The position numbers and the translations under genes were made by a program. From Acholeplasmataceae bacterium (GTDB lineage Bacteria; Bacillota_I; Bacilli_A; Acholeplasmatales; Acholeplasmataceae): 36,683 bases of DNA. The notes under the pieces were generated by a model that worked only from the letters and a program-made list of their open reading frames with translations, had not been told where the DNA came from and ran no database searches. The stretch is taken from NCBI GenBank assembly GCA_011620375.1, contig WOZH01000070.1:1-36683 (forward strand). Direction: 5' to 3'. This document shows, one piece after another, positions 15,501 to 25,261 of the stretch. The stretch's first letter is position 1; each line of letters opens with the position of its first letter.

Positions 15501-16415
15501 TTATACCTCTACAAGCCTTTTTAGTGCTAGATAATAAGCACCTTTAACAGTTTCAATTTGACCATCATCAAGTTTGAATCCACTAATCTTACGCTTTAAT
15601 TCGTTTACTATAATTTGCGAAACGAGTGGATTTTCTTTGATGAATGAACCTCTTATTCCAACAATAACTGTTTTGGGATGATCCATTTTTTTATAGGCTG
15701 CCATTGCCTGTTTAACTAGTGCCATTGCTTCTGCCTTATAAAGGGCTATCGCATCTTTGTCTCCTTGATTTGCTAAGTTAGAAATCACATGACCTGATAG
15801 TGCAGCAATTTCTGATTTTTCATGTTGGTAAACAAAATTTTTTACATCATGATTGTCAGAAGCATTAATGGCTAGCATAATTGCTCTGCTCATCGGACAA
15901 TACGCTTTATTATTTTCGTGTTCATTGAGGATATGTTTCAGTGCTGAGATAGATAAATGGTAAGCAGATCCTTCATCACCTAACAATTGACCATATCCGC
16001 CAATTTGTTCAAATTTACTCTGGTCACTAAACATCAAGACACTACCTGTTCCAGCGATGATTAAAATTACTTGATCAGATTCATTTTTCTTGATTGCATA
16101 TAAAGCAATTAATGCATCACTTTCGATACTGACTTTCGCATGATAACGAGTAGATAAATAGTTTTCATATTGCTTTTTATCCTTTAATCCTGAATAACCA
16201 GATATTCCCATTTGAATAAACAATGGTTTTGCTTTATCCACTGTTTGTAACAAATCATCCAGTAAAATTTCTAAATTTCGTTTAGCTTGAGCTTCATTAA
16301 TGTTAAAATTAGAAAATTTACCAATTTTCCTAGAAAGTTCAAACCCTTTTTCATCATATAAGACAGCTAATGTTTTAGTGCCACCACCATCTAGGCCAAC
16401 TATGTATTTATTCAT
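15501..16415 (-). CDS. murK: N-acetylmuramic acid/N-acetylglucosamine kinase, MurK-like
   Basis: A 304-residue ASKHA-fold kinase of the BadF/BadG/BcrA/BcrD family. The phosphate-1 loop is GLDGGGTKT (7-15), and further ATP-site motifs IIAGTGSV and GGYGQLLGDEGSAY are present. Family knowledge: Clostridium acetobutylicum MurK belongs to this group and phosphorylates both MurNAc and GlcNAc at O6. The order nagZ-kinase-murQ, with an 8-base overlap to nagZ and a 2-base gap to murQ, supports the same job here: trapping the monosaccharides released by NamZ and NagZ. A kinase restricted to GlcNAc is the alternative, but then MurQ would have no substrate supply in this locus, which has no MurNAc PTS gene. 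Confidence 0.85.
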   Translation of the reverse strand: MNKYIVGLDGGGTKTLAVLYDEKGFELSRKIGKFSNFNINEAQAKRNLEILLDDLLQTVDKAKPLFIQMGISGYSGLKDKKQYENYLSTRYHAKVSIESDALIALYAIKKNESDQVILIIAGTGSVLMFSDQSKFEQIGGYGQLLGDEGSAYHLSISALKHILNEHENNKAYCPMSRAIMLAINASDNHDVKNFVYQHEKSEIAALSGHVISNLANQGDKDAIALYKAEAMALVKQAMAAYKKMDHPKTVIVGIRGSFIKENPLVSQIIVNELKRKISGFKLDDGQIETVKGAYYLALKRLVEV

Positions 16416-17979
16416 ATTTCACTGGCACCTTTCCTCTCGGCACTAATTTACCATTTAGATAATCAATTAAAGCATTAACTGAAAGCTCCGTGTATTCATA
16501 GAAGCATACATAGTTTTTAATTTTATCCGTGTAGTACAAATCATAGGGATTGCGCATTGCAACAACATATATATGCTTATTTAACTTAGTTAAACTATTA
16601 ATTAATTTGATTTGTTCGTTATAGACATTGCCATTGTATGTAGCAATCACGATGTCTTCATAAGTATTTGCAACTTCATAAGCATTTTTTATTTCGGTAT
16701 CGGTTGGTTGAATCGATACTTGATGTGTATCGAGATTTGTCTCCTGTTCAATCCTATGAAAGGTATCAACTGCCATCGTCTTATCTTCCGCAAACGAAGT
16801 TGTTTTTGGCATAGGTCCTATGAAAAGTGCCCTCTCTTTTGGTTGATATGCTTCACCCTTGACAATTGTAACAGCACCATTTGCGATTTGTTGTGACAAT
16901 TGTTTTGCTTCATCAGAACCAATCAACGATTGTACTGGATGAAATGGTTCATCAATTTTAAAATCTAATTTTGATTTTGCAGCTAATATTCTTTCAACTC
17001 GTTCATTTAATATTGATTCATCCAATGAACCACGTTTTATTGCACTTCTTAATCTAACAACTGCTTCTCTTTGCAAATCTAAGGAATGACAAATACATGC
17101 AATATCAATACCTGCTTCAATAGCCATAAGCGTGGCTTCGACAGTACCATAATTATCTTGAATAGCTTTCATTTCCATACCATCTGATATGATCAATCCC
17201 TTAAAACCCATTTCTTCACGTAGCAATCCCGTTAAAACTCGTTTTGATAACGTTGCGGGTAGTCCATTTTCTGTCATTGCAGGAAAATTGATATGTGTGC
17301 TCATCATTGCTTTAAGTCCAGCATCTATCGCCCTCTGAAACGGTACAAAATCAATTTGTTTTAATTGTTCTAAACTACGATCAATACGTGGCAATGTTAA
17401 ATGAGAATCTTGACTCGTATCACCATGTCCAGGAAAATGTTTGCCAGTTGCAATCACATGTGTTTGTAATCCTTTAATGTATTCAATCGCATAAGCGCTC
17501 ACTTGTGCTGGTTTATCACCAAAACTTCTAGTGCCTATGATTGGATTTTTAGGATTACTATTGACATCTAATACGGGAGCAAAATTCATATTAATACCTA
17601 AAGCTTTAAGTTCTTGACCCGTTAGATACCCAATTTGATAGCATGCTTCTAATGATCCGTTTGCTGCAATCGTCATTGCTCCAGGAAAACTCGTTGCCAC
17701 TTGATTAATTCTTGAAACCATACCACCTTCTTGATCTATGCCGATAAATAAAGGCACGCCATTAGATTTATTTGCTAGTTTTTGAAGGTTTTGGATCAAA
17801 TTTTGAACTTGTTTTGCTGTTTGCACATTTCTTGTAAATAAAATGACATTGCCAATATTATATTTTTGGATCATTTCAATCGCGTGGTCATTCAGTTCTG
17901 TGCCTTCAAAACCAAACATTAAAAGCTGTCCGACTTTTTGGTCAATCGTCAAATCTTTAATCAGATATTTTTTAGTCAT
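16408..17979 (-). CDS. nagZ: Beta-N-acetylhexosaminidase (GH3), cytoplasmic
   Basis: The 523-residue product has a GH3 TIM-barrel domain (1-~350) and a C-terminal alpha/beta domain, like the two-domain Bacillus NagZ. Motifs are IDQEGG (81-86), KHFPGHGDT (180-188), the Asp-His catalytic dyad D191/H193 in QDSH, and nucleophile D266 in IISDGMEM. It removes non-reducing GlcNAc from muropeptide glycan. Unlike Bacillus NagZ it has no signal peptide (MTKKYLIKDLTIDQKVGQLL), so it acts on imported material. It overlaps namZ by 8 bases and murK by 8 bases. Some GH3 enzymes of this type act as phosphorylases; the Asp-His dyad does not exclude that. Confidence 0.93.
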   Translation of the reverse strand: MTKKYLIKDLTIDQKVGQLLMFGFEGTELNDHAIEMIQKYNIGNVILFTRNVQTAKQVQNLIQNLQKLANKSNGVPLFIGIDQEGGMVSRINQVATSFPGAMTIAANGSLEACYQIGYLTGQELKALGINMNFAPVLDVNSNPKNPIIGTRSFGDKPAQVSAYAIEYIKGLQTHVIATGKHFPGHGDTSQDSHLTLPRIDRSLEQLKQIDFVPFQRAIDAGLKAMMSTHINFPAMTENGLPATLSKRVLTGLLREEMGFKGLIISDGMEMKAIQDNYGTVEATLMAIEAGIDIACICHSLDLQREAVVRLRSAIKRGSLDESILNERVERILAAKSKLDFKIDEPFHPVQSLIGSDEAKQLSQQIANGAVTIVKGEAYQPKERALFIGPMPKTTSFAEDKTMAVDTFHRIEQETNLDTHQVSIQPTDTEIKNAYEVANTYEDIVIATYNGNVYNEQIKLINSLTKLNKHIYVVAMRNPYDLYYTDKIKNYVCFYEYTELSVNALIDYLNGKLVPRGKVPVKYE

Positions 17980-19117
17980 ATAGGTGATATTTTCCTTTCA
18001 ATTTTTGAAATATTTCACGATCTTTTTCCAATTTATGATATATATCGGAAAGTGTTATTTGATGCTCTCTTAAGAACACATCGCCATTCAAAAAATCAAT
18101 CATTGGATGCATACCATCCTTGTAGGGTTTTATAAATTCAAATTCGGTAAATAATGCTGACATTATATAAATGATAGTCATCCCTGTTTTTACTGGTTCA
18201 AACATCAGGTAATCGTCAATAATTAATTCCACACCATGACAAAGTACATCTTTATATTTTGAAAATGATGGTGTGAAATATATTTTTCTAAATCTTACAC
18301 CTACCAGATGACAAGCATGAAGTTCATCAATAAGTTGTTGTGTGTCTAACCAAGGAGCACCAAATATCTGAAATGGTTTTGTTGTCCCACGTCCTTCACT
18401 AACATTCGTTCCCTCAAAATAACAGGTTGCCAAATAAGCAAATGTTGTTTGACTTGTAGGGATATTGGGGCTTGGCATTAACCAAGGTAGTTCAAGATCT
18501 TGATAAATAAATTTTCTTTGATAACCATGCATCGTAATAATCGTTAAATCACAATTAATTGAAAATTCTTTGTTAAATAATAAAGCTAGTTCGCCAATGG
18601 TTAACCCATAACGTTGTGGTATTGGATAATATCCAATAAAAGAGCGATATGTTTCTTCTAAGATATTGCCTTCTACAGCAATACCACCGACTGGATTAGG
18701 CCGATCAAAGACGACAAATTTTTTACTATTTTCAAAAGCTGCTTGCATCGCAAAAGCCATCGTATATAGAAACGTGTAATATCTTGCACCCACATCTTGA
18801 ATATCAAAAGCAATGATATCTATATTTTCAAGCATTTCTGGACTGGGCTTCTTATCTTTTCCGTACAAAGAATAGACTGTACAACCAGTTTGTTCATCTT
18901 GATATGTATCAAGTTTTACACCCGCTTGCAAATCACCACGAACACCGTGTTCGGGTGAAAAGAGTGATACTAAATGTGTTTTCTCACTTAAAATTTCTAT
19001 GGTTGAACATAGTTCACTATTCATACCTGTAGGATTTGTGATTAACCCAACATGTTTATTGCAGAACACGTCTAGATATTCATCTATTCGATCAATACCC
19101 AATTTAATCCGTGGCAT
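17972..19117 (-). CDS. namZ: Exo-beta-N-acetylmuramidase NamZ (DUF1343, GH171), cytoplasmic
   Basis: The 381-residue product belongs to the DUF1343/YbbC family, whose Bacillus member NamZ releases MurNAc from the non-reducing end of peptidoglycan disaccharides. Signature segments are HVGLITNPTG (22-31), FSPEHGVRGDLQAG (53-66), FDIQDVGARYYTF (104-116), DRPNPVGG (138-145) and EGTNVSEGRGTTKPF. It starts directly with MPRIKLGIDRIDEYL and has no signal peptide, unlike the secreted Bacillus form, which implies cytoplasmic action. It overlaps the YesL-like gene upstream by 14 bases and nagZ downstream by 8 bases. NamZ and NagZ together can disassemble a MurNAc-GlcNAc chain alternately from one end. 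Confidence 0.93.
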   Translation of the reverse strand: MPRIKLGIDRIDEYLDVFCNKHVGLITNPTGMNSELCSTIEILSEKTHLVSLFSPEHGVRGDLQAGVKLDTYQDEQTGCTVYSLYGKDKKPSPEMLENIDIIAFDIQDVGARYYTFLYTMAFAMQAAFENSKKFVVFDRPNPVGGIAVEGNILEETYRSFIGYYPIPQRYGLTIGELALLFNKEFSINCDLTIITMHGYQRKFIYQDLELPWLMPSPNIPTSQTTFAYLATCYFEGTNVSEGRGTTKPFQIFGAPWLDTQQLIDELHACHLVGVRFRKIYFTPSFSKYKDVLCHGVELIIDDYLMFEPVKTGMTIIYIMSALFTEFEFIKPYKDGMHPMIDFLNGDVFLREHQITLSDIYHKLEKDREIFQKLKGKYHLYD

Positions 19118-19763
19118 TTTCTTTCATTCCTTCCAAATAAATAATAATTTTTTTTGTGATTAACACATTGAGTAATAGTGGCCCACTAATACCGATAAAT
19201 ACAAAAATGAGCTGTGTTATTGGAAACATCATCATCGCAATCGGTATAATCATCGTCATAAATAACAAAACTAATCGAAAGAAATATTTACCAGATAAAT
19301 ACAATGCTAATTTAAACATAAGTGGAATTTTTGCTTCAGGAAATACCTGAAAGACAACAAGCGTGAATAGTGTCACGATAAATCCTGTTGTTAGCATAGC
19401 AATCATGACAAAATATCCCAGTTTATAAAAGATTGAAACATCAGCGATTTGTGCATAATAAGTTGCATCTAAATACCCGATAACAATGATTAATGATAAC
19501 ACGGAACCTATACTAAGCTTCTTCATAAAACGAGTTTTAAAATATGTAAAATAACCGGAAAACAACTTCGTTTCTTCCTTATTAACATAGTCATGCCATA
19601 GTTGATAGCCCGCCGATAAAGAAGAATATAATGTTAATACTGGTAAACTAGTTATAATCATTAGGATATTAATCATAATCAGCCGAATGATCCAATCAGC
19701 AACATTATTTATTTTTTGATAAAATGATTCTTCATACCGCTGTTTTTGTTTTTTATCCTTCAT
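19104..19763 (-). CDS. YesL-like (DUF624) membrane protein
   Basis: The 219-residue integral membrane protein has about five hydrophobic segments (roughly 26-50, 80-100, 112-142, 150-170 and 175-200) and an N-terminal signature close to the DUF624/YesL family (NNVADWIIRLIMINILMII, then LPVLTLYSSLSAGY). Its function is unknown; YesL-type genes sit in carbohydrate ABC-transporter operons of Bacilli and are thought to assist sugar uptake. Here it lies between permease and NamZ, overlapping namZ by 14 bases. The ATG follows AAAGGA. Confidence 0.8.
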   Translation of the reverse strand: MKDKKQKQRYEESFYQKINNVADWIIRLIMINILMIITSLPVLTLYSSLSAGYQLWHDYVNKEETKLFSGYFTYFKTRFMKKLSIGSVLSLIIVIGYLDATYYAQIADVSIFYKLGYFVMIAMLTTGFIVTLFTLVVFQVFPEAKIPLMFKLALYLSGKYFFRLVLLFMTMIIPIAMMMFPITQLIFVFIGISGPLLLNVLITKKIIIYLEGMKENATD

Positions 19764-19776
19764 AATGTCCTTTCAA

Positions 19777-20778
19777 TTAGCCAACAATACCCGTTCGTTC
19801 AATGGATTCAACAAATCCTTTTTGAACGAAAAGATACATAATTAATAATGGTAGCATCATCAGTAAAGCGCAAACATTTGAAATAAGTGCCAAGAATACA
19901 GGATTACTCCAAACATCTTGTCCAATTAAATTTAGTGCACCTGTATAGAATAAAGCGTTATACATGCCTTCAGCAGCGTTAATAAGTCGCATTGTTAATA
20001 ATGGGAAATCTGCTGTCGAGATTTCGAATATTTTAACATAATATGCATCATTCCATTGCCAGACAAACGCGAATAAACCTACTGTAACTAGTGCCCCGCG
20101 TGCATTTGGTAACATAATATTCCAAAATGTTCTAAAAACACCTGCGCCATCAATTTGTGCAGATTCTTCAAGTTCTTTTGGCAAGCCTTTAAAGAAACTT
20201 CTAAATATATAAATAAAGATACCTGATCGAATCCCCATACCAAGACCACTCATCAAATAAAGTGCAACTTCATTACCTATTAATCTAAGTGATCTAAAAT
20301 AGATATATTGGGAGAGTGATAATGCTTGAGGTGGAATGATTATAGTTAGTATTACAATCATAAATAAAATTCCTGACCCCTTAAATTTTAATCTCGCAAA
20401 TGCATAGCCAGCAAGTGCTGTAGATGCAATTTGAAGAATCATGGATATCATCGATATTTTAAAAGTATTAAATACAGATCTCCAATAATCAAGCACAATA
20501 CTAGCAATCTTGAAATTCTTTAAACTCCAAATTTTTGGTATCCAAATAACCGATGGATCATTGGCGTCTTCCGGTGCTCTAAATGCTTGCAATAATTGCT
20601 GAATAATAGGATAAAGAATGACAAAGCACAATCCGAATAATATGACGGTTCTAATAATAGAAATAACCATTTTTTTAATGTTCTTTTTGCGGCGATTAAT
20701 TTTTCGGGGATCTTTAATTTTCGCAATCACATTTTCAATGGTTGCTTTTGTTTTGTCAACTATATCATGAGTTTTCAT
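19777..20778 (-). CDS. Carbohydrate ABC transporter permease, MalG type (pair B)
   Basis: A 333-residue permease of the CUT1 family. After a basic N-terminal region (1-55) there are about six membrane segments, with the EAA loop that contacts the ATPase in ELEESAQIDGAGVFRTFWNI followed by MLPNARG. The frame extends upstream, but the ATG at 20776-20778 with GGGAGA upstream was chosen; it overlaps the partner permease by 14 bases. The C-terminus GFVESIERTGIVG resembles the usual end of this family. With the gene at 20765-21976 it forms one transport channel. The ATPase is not encoded here. Confidence 0.92.
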   Translation of the reverse strand: MKTHDIVDKTKATIENVIAKIKDPRKINRRKKNIKKMVISIIRTVILFGLCFVILYPIIQQLLQAFRAPEDANDPSVIWIPKIWSLKNFKIASIVLDYWRSVFNTFKISMISMILQIASTALAGYAFARLKFKGSGILFMIVILTIIIPPQALSLSQYIYFRSLRLIGNEVALYLMSGLGMGIRSGIFIYIFRSFFKGLPKELEESAQIDGAGVFRTFWNIMLPNARGALVTVGLFAFVWQWNDAYYVKIFEISTADFPLLTMRLINAAEGMYNALFYTGALNLIGQDVWSNPVFLALISNVCALLMMLPLLIMYLFVQKGFVESIERTGIVG

Positions 20779-21976
20779 ATTGTGATTCTCCCATCTTAAA
20801 GATTTTTGCGAAAATACCAAATATAAGCAGGAAAATGACATTCATACCGACATAAATCCAAGCCATAGCAGAAGCAACTCCCCAGCCACCACTGTGGTTA
20901 TTCACATATTGTGGATTATTTAATTGTTGAGCGATAATACCTGAAACTGATGATGTTAAAAATGTATCAACAAGCGCATAAATAGCAACCGTAATCATAT
21001 GAATTTTAACATTGGGTAATGTAATTAACCAAAACATTTCGTATGCCGTTGCCCCTTCTATTTTAGCCGCTTCATATAAGTGTTTTGGTATAGATTGAAT
21101 GGCTGCTAAGAACAATAGAATCGGTACACCAGCTAAGGCTAAAATATCGTAGATACGACCAATTAAACCAGCAATGAAATTAACCATGAAAACCGGTAAA
21201 CCTGCTTGTGTTAGATAAAACCCTAAATCAAATATTTGACCAATACCTTGTTCTTCTAATATTGAAGTGATAGCATCGCCACCACCAAGTGCTGAGGCGA
21301 CAGCTGCTGAATTTAAAATAACTGGAATAAAGAAGACAGCACGAACAAATGCACGTCCTTTAAATTCCATATTTAACATAACGGCAATAAAGAGTGAGAA
21401 TATTAACATAACGGGAATATTGGCAGCAACGTTACCAGCCGTTGTCAATAATTCCACTCTGAAAGATGAGGTGAGTGTTGTATGCTCATTTAATGCAAAA
21501 CGATAATTATCAAAACCAACCCATACGCGGCTTATTGTCCCTGGTTGTGGCGTTAGTTCATAAAATGAATCGAGTAGTGATTGAAAAAAAGGTGTGATGA
21601 AAAAGAATAAAATTCCTGCAATCCAAGGTAAAGCGAACAATACACCCTGGACTGATTTTTGCTGACGATAAGTTAAATCCTTGTAATGAATAAAAGTGTC
21701 TATGATTGTAAATGGTAAAAATATTGAGTACTCAAACCATGGACGTATTTTGCTTGGCATATGTGTCAGCCATTGATGTTTTAGCCAACTAATACCAGTA
21801 TATTTGGCTACGAAATAAATACCCTTTTCAATTATTACAGAAAGAAAGTGAAAAACAACATTCAGTTCTTTTTGAACATAATCAAATATGGTTTGTGAAT
21901 ATTTTTTTATCATTAACCAAAATCCTAGCAATATTTTTGTTAGCGGAGATGCCGCATTATTTTTCTTCTTTTTCAT
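20765..21976 (-). CDS. Carbohydrate ABC transporter permease, MalF type (pair B)
   Basis: The 403-residue permease subunit carries the EAA motif in LYEAAKIEGATAYEMFWLIT. Six core membrane segments are preceded by an unusually long N-terminal part of about 110 residues that includes hydrophobic stretches around residues 38-58 and 84-93; the usual core begins at LFALPWIAGILFF. The C-terminus KMGESQYENS is polar. It starts at an ATG with AAGGAG upstream and is translationally coupled to its MalG-type partner. It follows the DUF5696 gene by 10 bases. The substrate is inferred from the locus to be a MurNAc/GlcNAc-containing saccharide. Confidence 0.9.
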   Translation of the reverse strand: MKKKKNNAASPLTKILLGFWLMIKKYSQTIFDYVQKELNVVFHFLSVIIEKGIYFVAKYTGISWLKHQWLTHMPSKIRPWFEYSIFLPFTIIDTFIHYKDLTYRQQKSVQGVLFALPWIAGILFFFITPFFQSLLDSFYELTPQPGTISRVWVGFDNYRFALNEHTTLTSSFRVELLTTAGNVAANIPVMLIFSLFIAVMLNMEFKGRAFVRAVFFIPVILNSAAVASALGGGDAITSILEEQGIGQIFDLGFYLTQAGLPVFMVNFIAGLIGRIYDILALAGVPILLFLAAIQSIPKHLYEAAKIEGATAYEMFWLITLPNVKIHMITVAIYALVDTFLTSSVSGIIAQQLNNPQYVNNHSGGWGVASAMAWIYVGMNVIFLLIFGIFAKIFKMGESQYENS

Positions 21977-21986
21977 GACATTCTCC

Positions 21987-24605
21987 TTAGTCTATCACTG
22001 CATAATTCATGCCTGAAATTGTTATACCTGACACGGTTACTGCATATGCGTTATAGTTAATCAAAACACTTAATCCATTTGAATAATCAACTTGATAAAC
22101 ATTTGATTGTTTACGTTCATGATTGATTAAATGTCCTTGATGTATCCCTAATTGGTTCATTGTTTGAACTTGTGCAACAATCGTATCCATCCATTGAACA
22201 TAATGTGTAGACATGTAATAGTTATAGGGTGAATTTAAAAGTTCTATCGTGGAATCATATGATAATGTATACTTCAAATTTGAGCCTGTTTCAATTGCCT
22301 TTAAGAATAAATATTGCGGGTTACGATCAGCTGAAACATTGATAGCACCTCCTGAATAATCAACAAATCCCGATAAAACTAACTGCATCAATGGGATCGA
22401 GTAATCGATGATAGAATATAGTGTGGATTCAATCGGTAAATTAGAAATTGAATCTGCAAAAGGCATTGCAAAGTATAATGGGTTTTCCAAATGAAGATCA
22501 GCTTCTACTTTAGCTAATACTGCAGTTTGATAAGCAATTGCATCCTGCTTATAAACTGGATGATTGCGATCATAAGAACCCGCTAATGATGCACCAAGTT
22601 TATTAAATGCTATCGCGTCTAAGTTATTTGATTTAGCCATTTTATCATACAAAGACATGTAATACTGAGGATTGATGACATATGGACTCTTATTCACTGC
22701 AGTAAATTCGACTGTGCTATTAAATTCTTCATATGGTAATCCTGATGGAAAATGATAAACAAAATCATAAGACATATCACCACTAACGCGTTGCGATGTG
22801 TAATTAAAGTTTTGGAACAAACGATTATAAGATGCCGTTGTCGTAAAATTTATCATCGGATAGAGAGTGATTGATTTTTGATTTAAATCCGAAACTAATT
22901 GATCATATTCTTTCCGCGATCCCAAAATAGATTCAAATGATGAATTATCTTGCAATCCCGGGTTTAATCCACCTGACATAATACCTGTAAAAAGCAAATT
23001 AATATTTGAAATATCTTCATCATATAACTCATCAATAATAAGTTTAGCTTGATTAAACGTCGTCAAACTCTGCATTGATTGATATGGAATACCTAAGAAA
23101 AATTCTTTTGTGTCATAAGCGCCAATTAATTCTGTATTTAAAACTGTTTCTGTTGTTTGATCCTTTCGTGTTAAACCAAGGTCAATTAAATAGTTTTGAA
23201 AAACATGTGCGATGCCAACATACGAGTTATCTGTACCTGATAAAAAGTGATATTCCACAGTGAAGTCGGTATCAACGACAGGTTTTGTCCATACGTCTAA
23301 TTCGTATTTTTGGAATCCCGAACCAATCGTAACTCGTTCTGATTTTCTGATATCAAAAGACGGAAATGCTTTATTATAAGAATCGACCCTGCCAGATACA
23401 TCCGCATTGATAAATGCCATCCCATCTCCTTCAGTAATAATCGCAGCATAGCCGCCATTTTCTTTTACCATACCGTAAACAGGCATTGATATCTTTTGTT
23501 GTTGCTCTGGCATTTTATATGGTAATAATGCTAAATCTTCACCATACAATTTCTTTTTATATTGTGATTGATATGACTTTCCATTATTAAATTTTATGAC
23601 TGCACCTGAACCATCAGGTATAACAATATAGCCCTCGGTTGGTATACCATTTTGAACTGAAACAGCAGTTCCAAATAATGGGAATAATGAAATATTTGAA
23701 ATTCTGAAATTTTCTGGTTCAACGATTGAATTTTTTAAAATTGATGCCCGTAATCCGTTATTAGTCAATTGTAATTCAACACCAACTTTAAAGACTGGTT
23801 TTTCAATGATATCCATATATCCATACGATTGATTTTCTGAAATGGCACGTGCTCTTGTGTAACCCAAACTAGTGTCTAGTTCATCGTTTGGATCTATATC
23901 ATAAAATATTGGATATAGTCGTCTAATAATATTGTTAGATAAATCTTCATATGACCCTATTTCATATACATCGAAATCAGTATTAATATTTTTATAAGTC
24001 GCTTCGATAATAGCAAAATCATATGCACTAAGTGTTTCTTTTAATAAAGCCATCATATCTCTTGTCATGAATTTTGGAAAATAAAGATAATCTATGGAAA
24101 TATCTTTAAATGTATAATAAATTTGTACGCCATCCGTGATGTCTTTCATTTCAAATGAACGAATATCATTAACCGGCCAAGAAGTATTAGCGAGTGGCTG
24201 ATCGTGTAAAATCGAATATTTATAATTATTGATTGTCGTAAATGCACCAGCCTCATTCGCATATGTGATTTCAAGTGTTGCCTTATGCCTATTTAATGAT
24301 GCTGGGGTAACGATAGGATTAGTATCCTCTATAGCAGGATTTGAACGCCAAACCTCACCACTGATTTTATCTATAATGGTGATGTGTGTTGTTAATTCAT
24401 TAATGTGAAATTCAAATCGATTGTTATCAGCAACTAGACGATTAGTCAATGTTAATTCTTCCGCAGGACTAAAATCTTCATAAATAAAATCATCTGCTAA
24501 GGTCATTGTGATTTCGTCTTTTTCTAGATTACCCGTCATAAAGTATAGTAACGAGGAGGCTAAAATGATAATGATAATCGATAGTGATAATTTCCAGTGT
24601 TTCAT
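21987..24605 (-). CDS. DUF5696-type membrane-anchored surface protein
   Basis: An 872-residue protein with an N-terminal hydrophobic segment (about 5-24) used as a signal anchor or signal peptide, followed by a large extracytoplasmic region without a lipobox cysteine. The early segment NRFEFHINELTTHITIIDKI, the central GYIVIPDGSGAVIKFNNGKS and later barrel-like sequence (GAYDTKEFFLGIPYQSM) resemble DUF5696 proteins, known to me only from carbohydrate ABC-transporter clusters of Firmicutes. Function is not established. The C-terminal half may be a TIM-barrel, but I cannot point to catalytic residues with confidence. It lies between the YIP1 gene and permease pair B in one tight operon, suggesting a role in capturing or handling the imported glycan. 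Confidence 0.7.
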   Translation of the reverse strand: MKHWKLSLSIIIIILASSLLYFMTGNLEKDEITMTLADDFIYEDFSPAEELTLTNRLVADNNRFEFHINELTTHITIIDKISGEVWRSNPAIEDTNPIVTPASLNRHKATLEITYANEAGAFTTINNYKYSILHDQPLANTSWPVNDIRSFEMKDITDGVQIYYTFKDISIDYLYFPKFMTRDMMALLKETLSAYDFAIIEATYKNINTDFDVYEIGSYEDLSNNIIRRLYPIFYDIDPNDELDTSLGYTRARAISENQSYGYMDIIEKPVFKVGVELQLTNNGLRASILKNSIVEPENFRISNISLFPLFGTAVSVQNGIPTEGYIVIPDGSGAVIKFNNGKSYQSQYKKKLYGEDLALLPYKMPEQQQKISMPVYGMVKENGGYAAIITEGDGMAFINADVSGRVDSYNKAFPSFDIRKSERVTIGSGFQKYELDVWTKPVVDTDFTVEYHFLSGTDNSYVGIAHVFQNYLIDLGLTRKDQTTETVLNTELIGAYDTKEFFLGIPYQSMQSLTTFNQAKLIIDELYDEDISNINLLFTGIMSGGLNPGLQDNSSFESILGSRKEYDQLVSDLNQKSITLYPMINFTTTASYNRLFQNFNYTSQRVSGDMSYDFVYHFPSGLPYEEFNSTVEFTAVNKSPYVINPQYYMSLYDKMAKSNNLDAIAFNKLGASLAGSYDRNHPVYKQDAIAYQTAVLAKVEADLHLENPLYFAMPFADSISNLPIESTLYSIIDYSIPLMQLVLSGFVDYSGGAINVSADRNPQYLFLKAIETGSNLKYTLSYDSTIELLNSPYNYYMSTHYVQWMDTIVAQVQTMNQLGIHQGHLINHERKQSNVYQVDYSNGLSVLINYNAYAVTVSGITISGMNYAVID

Positions 24606-24612
24606 GAGTTAC

Positions 24613-25260
24613 CTACCTTAATGAAAGTTCTTTCCAAATTGCAGCAATAAAACTGATAAATTGCTGGATTAAGTCAAAAAATAATAAACCAAAAAATATC
24701 ATGACTGACATTGCAAGCATCGTTAAGATAATTGCTAAAATTGTTTTTCCTAAACCATATTGATGAATATTCAAAATGCCCATAAATAACATCCAAGCGG
24801 TGCCACCATATCCAAAACCAATTAAAATATAGTAAAAAGCCATTTCATCTTGTGTTAAGAAATTAGATAAAAGAATAGCTGGGAAGCCCAAAATCACTAA
24901 AGGAAATAAAGAATATCCTGTCATCATTACGATTTCTTTAAATTTTCCTTTACCTTCCATTAAAGTCGTTACCGACCAATTACCAACGGTAAACAGGAAA
25001 ACTAATAATATCACAACAAATAATTCTTGAAGACTATTTAGCAACAATGGATTTCTATCCACAACAAGAATTGATGTGAATTGATAATTAAATATGCGAT
25101 AGAGCACATATAATACGTAAAAGACGATGGCAACCCATAATTTCGCCTTCTCATAGCGTTTAAAATCATCATAACCATCAAAAGGATGGAAAACGATATA
25201 CTTAGGAAAAGTAAAGCATTCTTTCCAAAATATCTTTAACTTAACTATTACATTTTGCAT
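24613..25260 (-). CDS. YIP1-family membrane protein
   Basis: A 215-residue integral membrane protein with about five hydrophobic segments (roughly 41-60, 78-97, 112-135, 145-168 and 174-204). The N-terminal motif FPKYIVFHPFDGYDDFKRYE is typical of bacterial YIP1-domain proteins found in carbohydrate ABC-transporter clusters. The start ATG (25258-25260) was chosen because AAGGGTGGG precedes it and the upstream gene's TAG ends two bases before it. Function is unknown; the position between the NHL/TPR protein and DUF5696 suggests these three form one membrane complex or accessory module. Confidence 0.7.
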   Translation of the reverse strand: MQNVIVKLKIFWKECFTFPKYIVFHPFDGYDDFKRYEKAKLWVAIVFYVLYVLYRIFNYQFTSILVVDRNPLLLNSLQELFVVILLVFLFTVGNWSVTTLMEGKGKFKEIVMMTGYSLFPLVILGFPAILLSNFLTQDEMAFYYILIGFGYGGTAWMLFMGILNIHQYGLGKTILAIILTMLAMSVMIFFGLLFFDLIQQFISFIAAIWKELSLR

Positions 25261-25261
25261 A

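Noticed and set aside
16408-17979. GH3 gene as a beta-glucosidase
   Set aside because: The KHFPGHGDT motif with an Asp-His dyad in QDSH is the NagZ type, and the neighbours are MurNAc/GlcNAc enzymes.
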